The notes beneath the pieces are model-generated. The model did no database searches. It had not been told where the DNA came from and saw only the letters and a list, made by a program, of their open reading frames with translations. This document shows positions 9,096 to 17,615 of a DNA stretch of 64,000 nt, piece by piece. The stretch spans positions 1 through 64,000 of the forward strand of contig NZ_JBHJMR010000005.1 of NCBI RefSeq assembly GCF_042310355.1. Reading direction: 5' to 3'. The position numbers and the translations under genes were made by a program. Positions within the stretch are counted from its first letter, which is position 1; each line of letters begins with the position of its first letter. This stretch comes from Wenzhouxiangella sp042310355 (GTDB taxonomy: Bacteria > Pseudomonadota > Gammaproteobacteria > Xanthomonadales > Wenzhouxiangellaceae).

Positions 9096-9860
9096 TCAGG
9101 CCGGTGCGGCTTCATTGGCGCCCGTCCATGCCTTCAGCATTCCGGCCACGTGGGTCCTGGCATCGCCGTGTCCGTGAAGCAGGCTCCAGCGGTGAAATGC
9201 CGATTGTGCTCTTCTCCGGATCTTGCGGCGAAGCTCGCGCTGATCCTGGAAGCTTTGCGGCGCTAGGGCTTCGAGCTGCGATGACCGCACGATGTCGAGC
9301 ACGAGATGGATGCGATCCTCGTTGCCGGAGTTGTAGAGCCGGTGTGGAAAGGTGAAATCGCCGTACCAGACCTCGCCGGGACGCCAGAAGTGATCCTCGT
9401 GACAGATCTGGAACTGGACAGCGGGGCTGGTGATGATCGGAACGTGGACTCGTGCCGTATGAATATCAGCGGAATCCGTACGATCGTAGTGCCAGAAGAT
9501 GGATTTCCCGGCCTTGAGGTTCATAAGGCGGACACGCCGCTTCTCTCCCGGAATGCTTTCGATGATTTCCCGCATATAGGGCGTCCTATTCATGACTTCC
9601 GTTGGGGCGTATTCAGCCCCTGCGAGCAGCCGGTCTTCCTGCCAGTCGCCATTGGCGGCGACCAGGCTGACGGCCTTCCATCCGCCGTCGTGATACTTGC
9701 CGTGCTGGGTCCGAGGTTGAAAATCCGCCAGGACCGAGTCGAGTTCCCCCGCCAGTCGACTCTCATCGAAATGGCTCTCGAATCGGAAGCTGAGATCGAC
9801 ACCGGCTTTCCGGCAGATTTGCTGCCAGGCGTACTGTGAATTGAAATCGTTTGACTGCAT
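9096..9860 (-). CDS. Aspartyl/asparaginyl beta-hydroxylase-like 2-oxoglutarate oxygenase
   Basis: From ATG 9860, with GGAG six bases upstream, the protein has 254 residues. The double-stranded beta-helix core carries GKSIFWHYDRTDSADIHTARVH, whose His-x-Asp is the proximal iron ligand pair, and about 50 residues later PHRLYNSGNEDRIHLVLDIV, which supplies the distal histidine and the 2-oxoglutarate-binding arginine. This is the Asp_Arg_Hydrox pattern. Homologues in glycan and lipid-A clusters hydroxylate small metabolites or acyl chains. It may hydroxylate an amino acid or acyl decoration attached by the ATP-grasp enzymes; that link is inference. An upstream in-frame extension to 10118 overlaps the deacetylase and is rejected. 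Confidence 0.75.
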   Translation of the reverse strand: MQSNDFNSQYAWQQICRKAGVDLSFRFESHFDESRLAGELDSVLADFQPRTQHGKYHDGGWKAVSLVAANGDWQEDRLLAGAEYAPTEVMNRTPYMREIIESIPGEKRRVRLMNLKAGKSIFWHYDRTDSADIHTARVHVPIITSPAVQFQICHEDHFWRPGEVWYGDFTFPHRLYNSGNEDRIHLVLDIVRSSQLEALAPQSFQDQRELRRKIRRRAQSAFHRWSLLHGHGDARTHVAGMLKAWTGANEAAPA

Positions 9861-9913
9861 CTGTGTCTCCATCCGAGAATCGATGACATTGAGCGCCGAG
9901 CTTTCGCAGGCCC

Positions 9914-10912
9914 TCAATGTCTGTAAAGTCGCCTGATCTTGTGCAAGGGGCCATCGAGCTCGGCTTCCAGAATGTAGGCCGGCGCGTTGGGAATGCCCAT
10001 GCGCCCCATTGAAAAGGGATCGACCGCGCCGATCTGGTTGATTACGCGGCTGCGGGCGGGGATGAAAAGGCTGCGCATGCCCAGTTGGCGAGCCGTTTCC
10101 ACCAGCGAATGATTCCAACTCCCCGCGGGAAAGCAGAACTTGGGGTGCTTCACGTCGAGCTTCTCCGTGATCGCGTCACGCGACTGCGCCATCTCCCGGC
10201 GAGCATCGTCGGGGTCGATATTGGCCAGAAGCGAGTGTGAGACTGTATGGGCGCCCATCTCGATGCCGGCGGCCTGCATCTCTCGGGCGTGCTCCCAAGT
10301 CATCATTCGATCCATCGGCGGATCCACGGCGAGGTCTTTCGAAACTCTGGCCAGTACCCGTTCCCGCTGGGTTTGCCCCATGTGACGCACATGGGCCTTG
10401 ATAGCCATGTAGGCCTGACGACGTTCACAGATCGAGGACAGCGGAAGCTCTTCCGAAAGCAGTTCGTGCCTGAACCAGCGGGCTTGCGTGTGCTGGAAGA
10501 GGAAACCGAGCCGCTGCGACCAGGGGAGTTGCCCAGTGTCGATCGAGCCGGTCACGAGGAATATGGTTGCGGGCGCACGGTGCTTCTGCAGCCGGGGAAA
10601 AGCATTCTCGTAATTGTCCCGAAACCCGTCATCAAACGTCAGGACGATGCTCTTCTCAGGCACCCGCTGTCCGCTCTCCAGGCAGGATACCAGTGTGTCG
10701 AGCGAAATGATCTCATAATGACGGCACAGATAGGCCAGTTGCTCATCCAGGCAGTGTGGCGGCAGCCCCTGCATGTAACCTTCGTCGTCGTCGCTAACGC
10801 GATGGCCATAAAGAATCACGGCGCCATCATGGTTGCCCCAGGCCCGCCCCAGGGCGGTAGCGCCCGAGGCCACCATTGCACGGCTGATCACGGCCCTCAA
10901 CGTTTCCTTCAT
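9914..10912 (-). CDS. Polysaccharide deacetylase (NodB homology, CE4)
   Basis: The protein has 332 residues. The NodB domain shows motif 1 TFDDGF (92-97, with the catalytic base Asp and a metal Asp) and motif 2 GAHTVSHSLL, which gives the H-x3-H metal ligands. A GHRVS segment near residue 36 is typical of the longer polysaccharide-cluster members. CE4 enzymes remove N- or O-acetyl groups from GlcNAc-type residues using a divalent metal. No signal peptide is obvious, so it may act on cytoplasmic precursors or be anchored by its N-terminal hydrophobic segment. It overlaps the upstream ATP-grasp gene by four bases (ATGA). Confidence 0.85.
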   Translation of the reverse strand: MKETLRAVISRAMVASGATALGRAWGNHDGAVILYGHRVSDDDEGYMQGLPPHCLDEQLAYLCRHYEIISLDTLVSCLESGQRVPEKSIVLTFDDGFRDNYENAFPRLQKHRAPATIFLVTGSIDTGQLPWSQRLGFLFQHTQARWFRHELLSEELPLSSICERRQAYMAIKAHVRHMGQTQRERVLARVSKDLAVDPPMDRMMTWEHAREMQAAGIEMGAHTVSHSLLANIDPDDARREMAQSRDAITEKLDVKHPKFCFPAGSWNHSLVETARQLGMRSLFIPARSRVINQIGAVDPFSMGRMGIPNAPAYILEAELDGPLHKIRRLYRH

Positions 10913-12066
10913 TTCAATTCCACTTCAGGCGAGGCGTCAGGTCGGGTTTGCGCCGTATCTTTAGGGGGCAGGAGATTAGCCAGCGCCCAGCGGATGCGCT
11001 CGTTGGCGCACGCATTTCGGGCAAACGGTCCGGGCTCGAACTGCCACTGACCATCCTTGCGTCTCAGCATTCTTCCGGGCACACCGTTCCTTTTCATCTG
11101 TTCGACCGAGGTGCTGGCGCCGAATACGGTCTGCAGCTCGTTGACCAGCAGACGACCATCGGGCGTCTCGAACAAGTCCACGTCCATGCTGCGGAACTTG
11201 CCTTTTTCGGTGACCTCATGCAGAAGATCCAGGTGATGCCTCCCCGGCTCCTCCCACTCGGCAACACCGGACCCGCTGTGAAACTCGCCGACCTGGCCCT
11301 TGGGGTGGCCGAAATAGCTTTCGCCGATTCTGACCATGCGCCATTCCCGAATGGCGGGCAAATATTCCTGAAAGAGTACGTTGCGCCATTGCCGGTCCCT
11401 GTGGTCATGACCATTCGGAGCGAGCCCGTGCGAGAACGCCCTGCGCACCAAGCGTCGTACGGATCGCCTCGATCTGAGAATGCGGACACCGGATGCGGCG
11501 GCGCCGAAACTCGTCTTGAATACGACCGGCAATCGACACGAGTTCGCAAATGACATCGCTTCTTGCGGGTCGTGGAATATCCAGGATTGCGGGTGCGGAA
11601 CCCGGTTGGCGTTCATCCAGTCGACCATCCGGTTCTTGTCTTCGTACATCCAGCGTTCGTGACTGCCCGGGAAAACGGGGAGACGCAGTTCCTTCTCGAT
11701 CAGGTCGAGCCGGTCCTTGATCATCCGGGCCCAGGGTCGCAGAGTGGCATCCGGCCAGGCCATCAAAAGGCCACAATCGGCGGCACGGAGGTTCTCCAGC
11801 CAGTTTGGGCCGGAAAGTTCTACGACGCGGAAGGGAATGCCCATCTCGCGACACGCGGCGATGAAATGGCAGTGAAAACTGGCCCTGTTGGCCACGATTC
11901 CCAGCCGGACCGGACTCCCGTAGTCGTTCTCGTCGCCCGCCGTGACTGCCGAAAGGGGGTTGCGACTGGCAAACCAGCGTGCCTTCAAATCCGTCATGGG
12001 AACGACGCGCTGAACGGCGTAGCGCAGTCTTCTGGGCACCCACCGGCGCGCCGTATCAACCCACAT
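10909..12066 (-). CDS. RimK-like ATP-grasp protein
   Basis: The protein has 385 residues. After a basic N-terminus and a Rossmann-like region (PVRLGIVANRASFHCHF), the ATP-grasp part contains LPVVFKTSFGAAASGVRIL (nucleotide lysine and glycine-rich loop), LFQEYLPAIREWRMVRIG and LLVNELQTVFGAS, the metal-binding acidic/Asn segment. This resembles RimK/GshB-like ligases that form amide bonds between a carboxylate and an amine. It is the second ATP-grasp gene of the locus and is translationally coupled to the deacetylase. An amidating decoration of free amines exposed by the deacetylase is an attractive but unproven role. Confidence 0.7.
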   Translation of the reverse strand: MWVDTARRWVPRRLRYAVQRVVPMTDLKARWFASRNPLSAVTAGDENDYGSPVRLGIVANRASFHCHFIAACREMGIPFRVVELSGPNWLENLRAADCGLLMAWPDATLRPWARMIKDRLDLIEKELRLPVFPGSHERWMYEDKNRMVDWMNANRVPHPQSWIFHDPQEAMSFANSCRLPVVFKTSFGAAASGVRILRSRRSVRRLVRRAFSHGLAPNGHDHRDRQWRNVLFQEYLPAIREWRMVRIGESYFGHPKGQVGEFHSGSGVAEWEEPGRHHLDLLHEVTEKGKFRSMDVDLFETPDGRLLVNELQTVFGASTSVEQMKRNGVPGRMLRRKDGQWQFEPGPFARNACANERIRWALANLLPPKDTAQTRPDASPEVELK

Positions 12067-13183
12067 GGCGGCGCTTCTTTTCGATCAGTCGCTGGTACAG
12101 CGCGATGAACTCGTCCACGAACCGATCATGGCCGAACCAGTGTTCAGCGAGGGAACGCGAGCGCTCGCCCATAGCCTTTCGGTCGGCATCGCAAAGGTCC
12201 ATCATGCGCTTCATCGCCCTGGCGATCTCGCCAGGCTTTCTTTCGTTGAAGACGAAACCGTTGCGCGCGGTTTCGACGACAAGCGGCAGGTCCGAAACCC
12301 GGCTGACCACGATGGGCAGCCCGGCGGACATGGCTTCGACGACAACATTCGGAAAGCCCTCCTGTATGGAAGGATGAACGAGGGCGTGAGCTTCGTGATA
12401 CGCGTGCTCGATTCGGTCGTTCTCACCGGGAAACTCGATGTTGTCCTCCACGCCCAGCCTTTCTCGTTCCCGTTCCGCCAGTTGGCTGGCTGTGGTGCGT
12501 GCGTGGTCACCCGCAAAGCTGTAGCGGCCATGCCAGACCACTCGAAAGGGTCGGTCCGTCATCTTTCTGAGTTCGAAGACGGCATGAACGAGGCGCACCG
12601 GGTTCTTGATGCGGGAAACGGTGCCGACCGCGCAGAACGTAAAGGGCGTGCTCGGCGGGCTGTGATCTGGCGTGGTGACCGTGGTGCAGTCGAGCCCGTT
12701 TCGAATTACGGCCGTCTTTCCCCGAAGCCACGGCGCAAGCATGCGCAGACTTTTCTCGTTTCTCCGTGTCTGGGTGACGATGCAATCGGCGCGTGCCAGC
12801 GCCACGAGTGCCGGCCAGAGTGTTCGGCTGGTACGATGATGCGTGGCGGTGGAGCCATCCGAACCAACGACAACCGTATCCGGACTGGCTCGTCCCGCCA
12901 AAGAAGCCAGGGCCGAAGCGCGGTGCATGAAACCATGCACGACATCCAGCGACGTGTCTCTCAGCCAGCTCTCGGTCAGGGTCAGCTTGCTTCGAAAGCC
13001 TGAAACTTCGTGACGATGGTGAACGACGCCCGTGCCTTCCAGCTTGCGATCCACGGGCGATCGGGCGGCGTAGGTCAGAACCTCGACTTCATGTCCCCGG
13101 GCAACCAGGCCCTTGGCCAGCCGTATGAGTTGCCCCTCCGCACCGCCCCTGCCGAGGCCGCCGATCAGCATGCCGACTCTCAT
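12056..13183 (-). CDS. Family 4 glycosyltransferase
   Basis: The protein has 375 residues, GT-B fold. The N-terminal GGLGRGGAEGQLIRLAKGL is the classic GT4 acceptor-side loop, and the C-terminal IQEGFPNVVVEAMSAGLPIV carries the E-x7-E motif. The C-terminal FGHDRFVDEFIALYQRLIE helix is also usual. It is predicted to retain configuration at the anomeric carbon while extending the lipid-linked repeat unit. It overlaps the ligase/polymerase-like gene upstream by four bases and the ATP-grasp gene downstream by eleven bases. Confidence 0.88.
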   Translation of the reverse strand: MRVGMLIGGLGRGGAEGQLIRLAKGLVARGHEVEVLTYAARSPVDRKLEGTGVVHHRHEVSGFRSKLTLTESWLRDTSLDVVHGFMHRASALASLAGRASPDTVVVGSDGSTATHHRTSRTLWPALVALARADCIVTQTRRNEKSLRMLAPWLRGKTAVIRNGLDCTTVTTPDHSPPSTPFTFCAVGTVSRIKNPVRLVHAVFELRKMTDRPFRVVWHGRYSFAGDHARTTASQLAERERERLGVEDNIEFPGENDRIEHAYHEAHALVHPSIQEGFPNVVVEAMSAGLPIVVSRVSDLPLVVETARNGFVFNERKPGEIARAMKRMMDLCDADRKAMGERSRSLAEHWFGHDRFVDEFIALYQRLIEKKRRHVG

Positions 13184-14466
13184 GTCCGGGAACCATCTTC
13201 CGCAAAGATTACTCGTTTTCTCTGCCTGCGATTCGCCCGGGGCCGATTCCGCATCCAGGAAGGCAGCTCGGCACGCCAGGCGAAAACGCTCAGCCCCAGA
13301 ACGAACCAGAAGAACTTGTCATGCGCAATGCCGCCGGTGAGCCCGTAAACCGCGGAACAGGCCAATAGGGAGAAGAACAGTGTGGACGTCGGGTTTCGCC
13401 GGCGTCTGAGTAGTTTCAGAGCAATCTGGGCCATGAAGGCCAGCCATAGAAGCAGCCCGATCAGTCCGAAGGACAGAACGACCTGGAAATAAAGGTTGTG
13501 CGGAGAGTATCCGCCGGCATAGCCGAGTGCCTGTCCGATCAGCTGCGTGTGCTCCCGGCCGTAACCCGAGACGGGACGCTGCCCGATCAGTTCCATGGAG
13601 CGTGAGAAGATGATGTCGCGTAGCCCCATCTGCTCACCGGTTGCGGCCTGCTCGAAGCGAAACAGCAATACTTCCGATTGCAGAACAAGAACCGTCATGC
13701 CACCGATCGCCAGGGGAACAAACGAAAGATAGTTCTTGATGTTCTGCCGTCGAAGCGAAACGGTCAACAGGACTGCCGCACCGGCAACGAACGCGATGAA
13801 TGGGCCGCGAGAACCGGTCCACACCATCGGCAGTGCAAGAGTACAAATGCCAAGCGCACAGGCAGCACTGATCCAGTCTAGCCTGAACCGGCGCTCGATC
13901 AGAACCCACAGAAGGGTGATGATCCCCAGCGCGTAGTAGAAAGCCGCCCGGTTGAGATTCAACTCGGAAAAGCCCTTTCGCTGTTGACCGGTAATCTCCT
14001 GCGTAAACCCGGGTATCTCGAAGACGACGGCCAGCGCGATGAAAAGGATGCCTGCGATAACGCCGCCCCAGATAATGAACAGGTGGCGTGGGTCCCTACA
14101 GATGTCGGACACCAGAAAGAAAAGAATGGCAACCTGAACGTACTGCATGTACCAGATAAAGAAACTGACCGGGCTTCCGTAGCCAATGAAGAGCTGTCTG
14201 AGAAGCTCCAGTGCAAAGCTGTAGACCAGGAAAAGCAGGAGAAAGAAGTGCGGCCAGTCCCGGCTCGTGAGCTTGTACGTCGGGCCTCGGATAGCGAGAT
14301 ACGCCAGGATCATGCCGATAGCGACCACGGCGGACGGGTTGCGCAGAAAGGGGATCCCGGAAACCGTGTACCAGTCGAATACGGTTAGAAAGCCCACCAT
14401 CATGGCCAGCCAGGCCAGCAGGCGAGGGCGTCGGTCGGAAAAGCTGCGTCCGTTGGATACGTTCAT
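13180..14466 (-). CDS. O-antigen ligase / Wzy-type polymerase family membrane protein
   Basis: The protein has 428 residues and roughly ten to twelve hydrophobic segments over its whole length. The large periplasmic loop near residues 270-330 has the family pattern RDIIFSRSMELIGQRPVSGYG followed by YSPHNLYFQVVLSFGLIG; the conserved histidine of H-N-x-Y sits in the Wzy_C/WaaL signature. Such proteins either polymerise repeat units or ligate the polymer to lipid A-core or protein. It is the only such protein in the window, so it may do either. The context of lipid-linked glycosyltransferases and an ABC flippase fits both options. Confidence 0.85.
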   Translation of the reverse strand: MNVSNGRSFSDRRPRLLAWLAMMVGFLTVFDWYTVSGIPFLRNPSAVVAIGMILAYLAIRGPTYKLTSRDWPHFFLLLFLVYSFALELLRQLFIGYGSPVSFFIWYMQYVQVAILFFLVSDICRDPRHLFIIWGGVIAGILFIALAVVFEIPGFTQEITGQQRKGFSELNLNRAAFYYALGIITLLWVLIERRFRLDWISAACALGICTLALPMVWTGSRGPFIAFVAGAAVLLTVSLRRQNIKNYLSFVPLAIGGMTVLVLQSEVLLFRFEQAATGEQMGLRDIIFSRSMELIGQRPVSGYGREHTQLIGQALGYAGGYSPHNLYFQVVLSFGLIGLLLWLAFMAQIALKLLRRRRNPTSTLFFSLLACSAVYGLTGGIAHDKFFWFVLGLSVFAWRAELPSWMRNRPRANRRQRKRVIFAEDGSRT

Positions 14467-14476
14467 TGGCTACGCA

Positions 14477-15562
14477 TCACGCGGCGATCAGACAGCGGTA
14501 GCCGCCATCCACCAGGCGGGGATGCAGCAGCCGATGCGGATCAACCGCGCGGCTTTTTAGATAGCGGTAGGCCGGCTCGACAAGCGCCCTGGTGTCCGGA
14601 TCGTTCCAGGACTCGGAAGCGGGGTCGATGATGTCGAATGGAATCTGGTCGCCGAAGATCTTCATGCAGGTCTGGAACACAGAAGAGTAAAAGGTGACGA
14701 TTCGTTGTGGTCGGGTTCTGCGAGCGATGATTTCGAGTTCCACGGCGGATTTCAACCGAATCGGCTCCACGCCAGCCCGGGACAGGATCGACAGGGAGTC
14801 GCAGTACGATTCGCGCGGATGCATGATGTAGCGTACGCGCGATGTACCATTGTACTGTGCCGCAACCGAAGCGAGCATGCCGAAATAGTCGATTTCCGAC
14901 ATCATTCCGGTCTGGTGAAAATACTGGCCGATGATCCAGACTTCATCATTCACACGCATCTCGTTGCCGATCTGGCGACGGGTCATCCGGTATCGGTTCT
15001 CGATTACCGGGAGATCGCTTTGGGTCGGTTCGTAGGCCGTGAACAGTTCGACCGGCGGAATGCGTCGGTCGCGAAGTCCGGCGACCCGATCGAGAAGGGC
15101 CCGATGGAATGGGCGATGTACTTGATGGAAACTGCCGGCCTTCAGTTCCTCGAACACGTTCAGAATCTGTGCGCCGTCGTCGACCAACACGCATCGGTCA
15201 TGGCGAATGGTGTTGGCGAGGTGTCGGTGCAAGGGATCTCGAGAATGGCCCAGGATAAGGGTTCCTACGGCTGTAAGGTCAGCGCGATGGATGACCCGCC
15301 GACTGGCGGCGGCCTCCCGGAAAGGTCTGAAGAACCGCTTTGCCAGCCTGAAGGGCGCAGTCTCGTTTCGAGTCGGCGCCGGTTCGAGGTGCCAGTGGCT
15401 CACGCCGTCGGCAACCGGGAGCTCGGAAAATGCCTCCGGTCCGTACACGCGGGAGGCAATGACGACAACTGCGTCGGACAACTCGAGCTGCTCGATGGCC
15501 TCGTTGGCATTGATCCACTGCAATGGTGTGGAAACTACGGCGAGCGTCCTTTCGGCAGGCAT
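14477..15562 (-). CDS. Bacterial sialyltransferase-like enzyme (GT52/GT38-type motifs)
   Basis: The protein has 361 residues. It carries the three short motifs shared by GT38, GT52, GT80 and related bacterial sialyltransferases: the acidic-acidic-Gly motif as VLVDDG (125-130), the His-Pro motif as MHPRES (247-252) and a Ser-Ser motif as FYSSVFQT (291-298). The overall strand pattern is GT-B. It lies four bases upstream of the NeuA-HAD gene and near the SAF-less NeuB gene, so its donor is probably a CMP-activated nonulosonic acid. The exact acid and linkage are unknown. A CDP-glycerol-type or polysialyltransferase-like role is a less likely alternative. Confidence 0.7.
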   Translation of the reverse strand: MPAERTLAVVSTPLQWINANEAIEQLELSDAVVVIASRVYGPEAFSELPVADGVSHWHLEPAPTRNETAPFRLAKRFFRPFREAAASRRVIHRADLTAVGTLILGHSRDPLHRHLANTIRHDRCVLVDDGAQILNVFEELKAGSFHQVHRPFHRALLDRVAGLRDRRIPPVELFTAYEPTQSDLPVIENRYRMTRRQIGNEMRVNDEVWIIGQYFHQTGMMSEIDYFGMLASVAAQYNGTSRVRYIMHPRESYCDSLSILSRAGVEPIRLKSAVELEIIARRTRPQRIVTFYSSVFQTCMKIFGDQIPFDIIDPASESWNDPDTRALVEPAYRYLKSRAVDPHRLLHPRLVDGGYRCLIAA

Positions 15563-15566
15563 GGTT

Positions 15567-16739
15567 TCAGTCCAGTACCAGGTCGGCTATCGCGCGTACG
15601 GCACCGCGGCCGCCGGGCCGCGGGAGCACGATATCGACTGCACCCAGTACGTCCGGATGCGCGTCGCAAGGGGCAGCGGACAACCCGACCCAGCCCATGC
15701 ATTCCAGATCATTAATGTCGTTGCCCACGTAGATCATGGAACCCGCATCAAGGCCTCGGGAGTCCGCCCATGCGCGCAGGTCTGTCAACTTTTCGTCGCG
15801 GCCTTGCAGCACCTCGATGCCGAGCTTGCGACAACGCGCAGTCACGACCGGGTTGCGTTCTTTCGACAGCACCAGCAGTTTCAAGCCGGTCTTTCGCAGC
15901 CGCTCGAGTCCGAGTCCATCGGCTCTCGAACAGTGTACGCATTCCTCGCCATCCTGAGAAACGAGCACGCGGTCGTCGGTCATGACACCGTCGAAATCAA
16001 ACACGATGGCTTCGAGAGGGTCCGGCAGCCGGGCCGCGACGACCGCTGGAAACACCTCGGGCCACAGCCGCCGGGCGCGCTCCAGCTCAGCCGGCGTATC
16101 GATCTCGAAAACGCGCTTGGCGGGCACTTCGTGGATCGCCGTCTTGCCGCAGAAGCGCTGCCGTTCTTGGCGGAACGGCCCGACTCGCATCGCGTAGGCC
16201 GAGCCGGCCTCCAGAAACCGGGCCGGTGCGTCCTGTCGGCGCAGGCGCGGACCGGGCGGTTCGCCGATGCCGACCGCGCCCTGCGACTTGTCCTGTTCCC
16301 AGATATAGTGATTGAAGCAGCAGGCCGCGAATGCCGACTGTGCGCTACCGCCGAGCACCGGGCCGAGAATACCGTCGATATCGCCGGCCGTGACAAACGG
16401 CGCGGTGCACTGGAGCATGACCACGACATCGTCATCGGTGGGCGAGAAACCGCCACACTCGGCCACTGTGTCCAGCGCGTGGACTATCGCATCCTCCGAG
16501 GAAGCGGTACTACCGCTCAAGTCGGTCGGTCGAGGAATCACCAGGGCGCCGAACGCTTCCGCGCATTCGGCAATCTGAGCATCATCGGTGCTGACCGCCA
16601 CCGCATCGACCCTGCGGGCGGACCGTGCCGCCTGGACCGCGAGCGCGACCAGCGGGATCCCGCCAACCTTCTGCAGGTTCTTTCTCGGCACACCCACCGA
16701 GCCGCCGCGCGCCGGAATGACGACCAGACAACGTGACAT
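15567..16739 (-). CDS. neuA: Acylneuraminate cytidylyltransferase fused to a HAD (KdsC-like) phosphatase
   Basis: The protein has 390 residues. The N-terminal 230 form a NeuA-type domain: the CTP-binding loop RGGSVGVPRKN (11-21), LQCTAPF (109-115) and EIDTPAELERA (212-222). The C-terminal 150 are a KdsC-like HAD phosphatase with intact DFDGVMTD (248-255), LVLSKE and VGNDINDLECM. The same order occurs in animal CMAS and in some bacterial KDN pathways. An intact HAD site suggests that the partner synthase makes a 9-phosphate which this protein dephosphorylates before activating it with CTP. It directly follows the SAF-less NeuB gene. Confidence 0.9.
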   Translation of the reverse strand: MSRCLVVIPARGGSVGVPRKNLQKVGGIPLVALAVQAARSARRVDAVAVSTDDAQIAECAEAFGALVIPRPTDLSGSTASSEDAIVHALDTVAECGGFSPTDDDVVVMLQCTAPFVTAGDIDGILGPVLGGSAQSAFAACCFNHYIWEQDKSQGAVGIGEPPGPRLRRQDAPARFLEAGSAYAMRVGPFRQERQRFCGKTAIHEVPAKRVFEIDTPAELERARRLWPEVFPAVVAARLPDPLEAIVFDFDGVMTDDRVLVSQDGEECVHCSRADGLGLERLRKTGLKLLVLSKERNPVVTARCRKLGIEVLQGRDEKLTDLRAWADSRGLDAGSMIYVGNDINDLECMGWVGLSAAPCDAHPDVLGAVDIVLPRPGGRGAVRAIADLVLD

Positions 16740-17615
16740 TCAGGCCGGGTCCCGATCACGCAGCCATTTCAGCTTGTCGCGCTGGGCTTGTTCGATTGGC
16801 AGGATCTCCTGATCCTTGTAGGCCAGGGCGCGCGAGACATGCTTGACATCCCGGCACAGGCGTCGCAGGCCGTCTGGTTCGAGAGAAGCGGCATGGTCGG
16901 TGCCCTTCCATGTGCGATCCAGCGTGAAGTGGCGCTCGATCCAGTCAGCGCCGAGCGTCATGGCGGCCACATCCGCGGCAATGCCCAGGTGGTGTCCCGA
17001 AAAGCCGATGCCGCCGACCCGGTCGCCGAAGGTTTCACGAAGCCGCAGAATCTCATTGAGGCAGATGTCCTCGAAGGGCACGGGATACCCCGAAGTGCAC
17101 GAATAGATCAGAATATCTTTGCCGCGACCGGCTTCCTCGAAGAAGGAAACTACTTTCTCCTCCTCGTCCCGCGTGGTCATGCCGAGGGAAATCTGGATCT
17201 GCCCGTCAAAACTGTCCCTGAGCCAGCCAAGCATTTCGAAATGCTGGTTCGAGGCTGAAGGGATCTTGATGAACTCCGGTTTCAGGCCTGCTATATCCTT
17301 CGCCGAGGTCACATCCCACACGGAAGTAGAGTAGATGATGCCGGCCTCGTCGCACCATTGCTTGAGCTGGGCGTGCTGATCCACGTCCAGTTCCAGGTAC
17401 TCGCGGTGCTCCCCGTACGTGGAACCGTAGGAGTTTGCCGGATTGGGGTGCGGATTGTTGTACTCGTCATCCGTAAGCAGCTCCTTGGGATTGCGCTTCT
17501 GAAACTTGACCGCATCCGCACCGCAGAGCTTTGCCGTGTTGATCATCTCGTGGGCGATGTCCATATCGCCCTTGTGGTTGCAGCCGATCTCGGCCACGAC
17601 GCTAGGTTCTTTCAT
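16740..17615 (-). CDS. Sialic-acid-synthase-family protein without the C-terminal SAF domain
   Basis: The protein has 291 residues, a NeuB-type TIM barrel: AEIGCNHKGDMDIAHEMI at the N-terminus, GADAVKFQKRNP (PEP and metal region), EFIKIPSASNQHFEML, SLGMTT, and FSGHHLGIAADVAAMTLGA with IERHFTLDR. The usual 60-80 residue antifreeze/SAF domain that completes the active site of the neighbouring dimer subunit is absent, since the reading frame ends after DKLKWLRDRDPA. Enzymes of this family condense PEP with a six-carbon amino sugar or its 6-phosphate. Association with a NeuA-HAD fusion favours a phosphorylated product. It is contiguous with the NeuA-HAD gene (stop at 16740, start at 16739). Confidence 0.85.
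   Translation of the reverse strand: MKEPSVVAEIGCNHKGDMDIAHEMINTAKLCGADAVKFQKRNPKELLTDDEYNNPHPNPANSYGSTYGEHREYLELDVDQHAQLKQWCDEAGIIYSTSVWDVTSAKDIAGLKPEFIKIPSASNQHFEMLGWLRDSFDGQIQISLGMTTRDEEEKVVSFFEEAGRGKDILIYSCTSGYPVPFEDICLNEILRLRETFGDRVGGIGFSGHHLGIAADVAAMTLGADWIERHFTLDRTWKGTDHAASLEPDGLRRLCRDVKHVSRALAYKDQEILPIEQAQRDKLKWLRDRDPA

Noticed and set aside
9861..10118. N-terminal extension of the Asp/Asn-hydroxylase-like gene
   Set aside because: It overlaps the end of the deacetylase gene by about 200 bases and has no conserved sequence; ATG 9860 has a Shine-Dalgarno.
12065..13003. 312-codon plus-strand frame opposite a GT4 gene
   Set aside because: Antisense shadow of a well-supported glycosyltransferase, with no start signal or motif.
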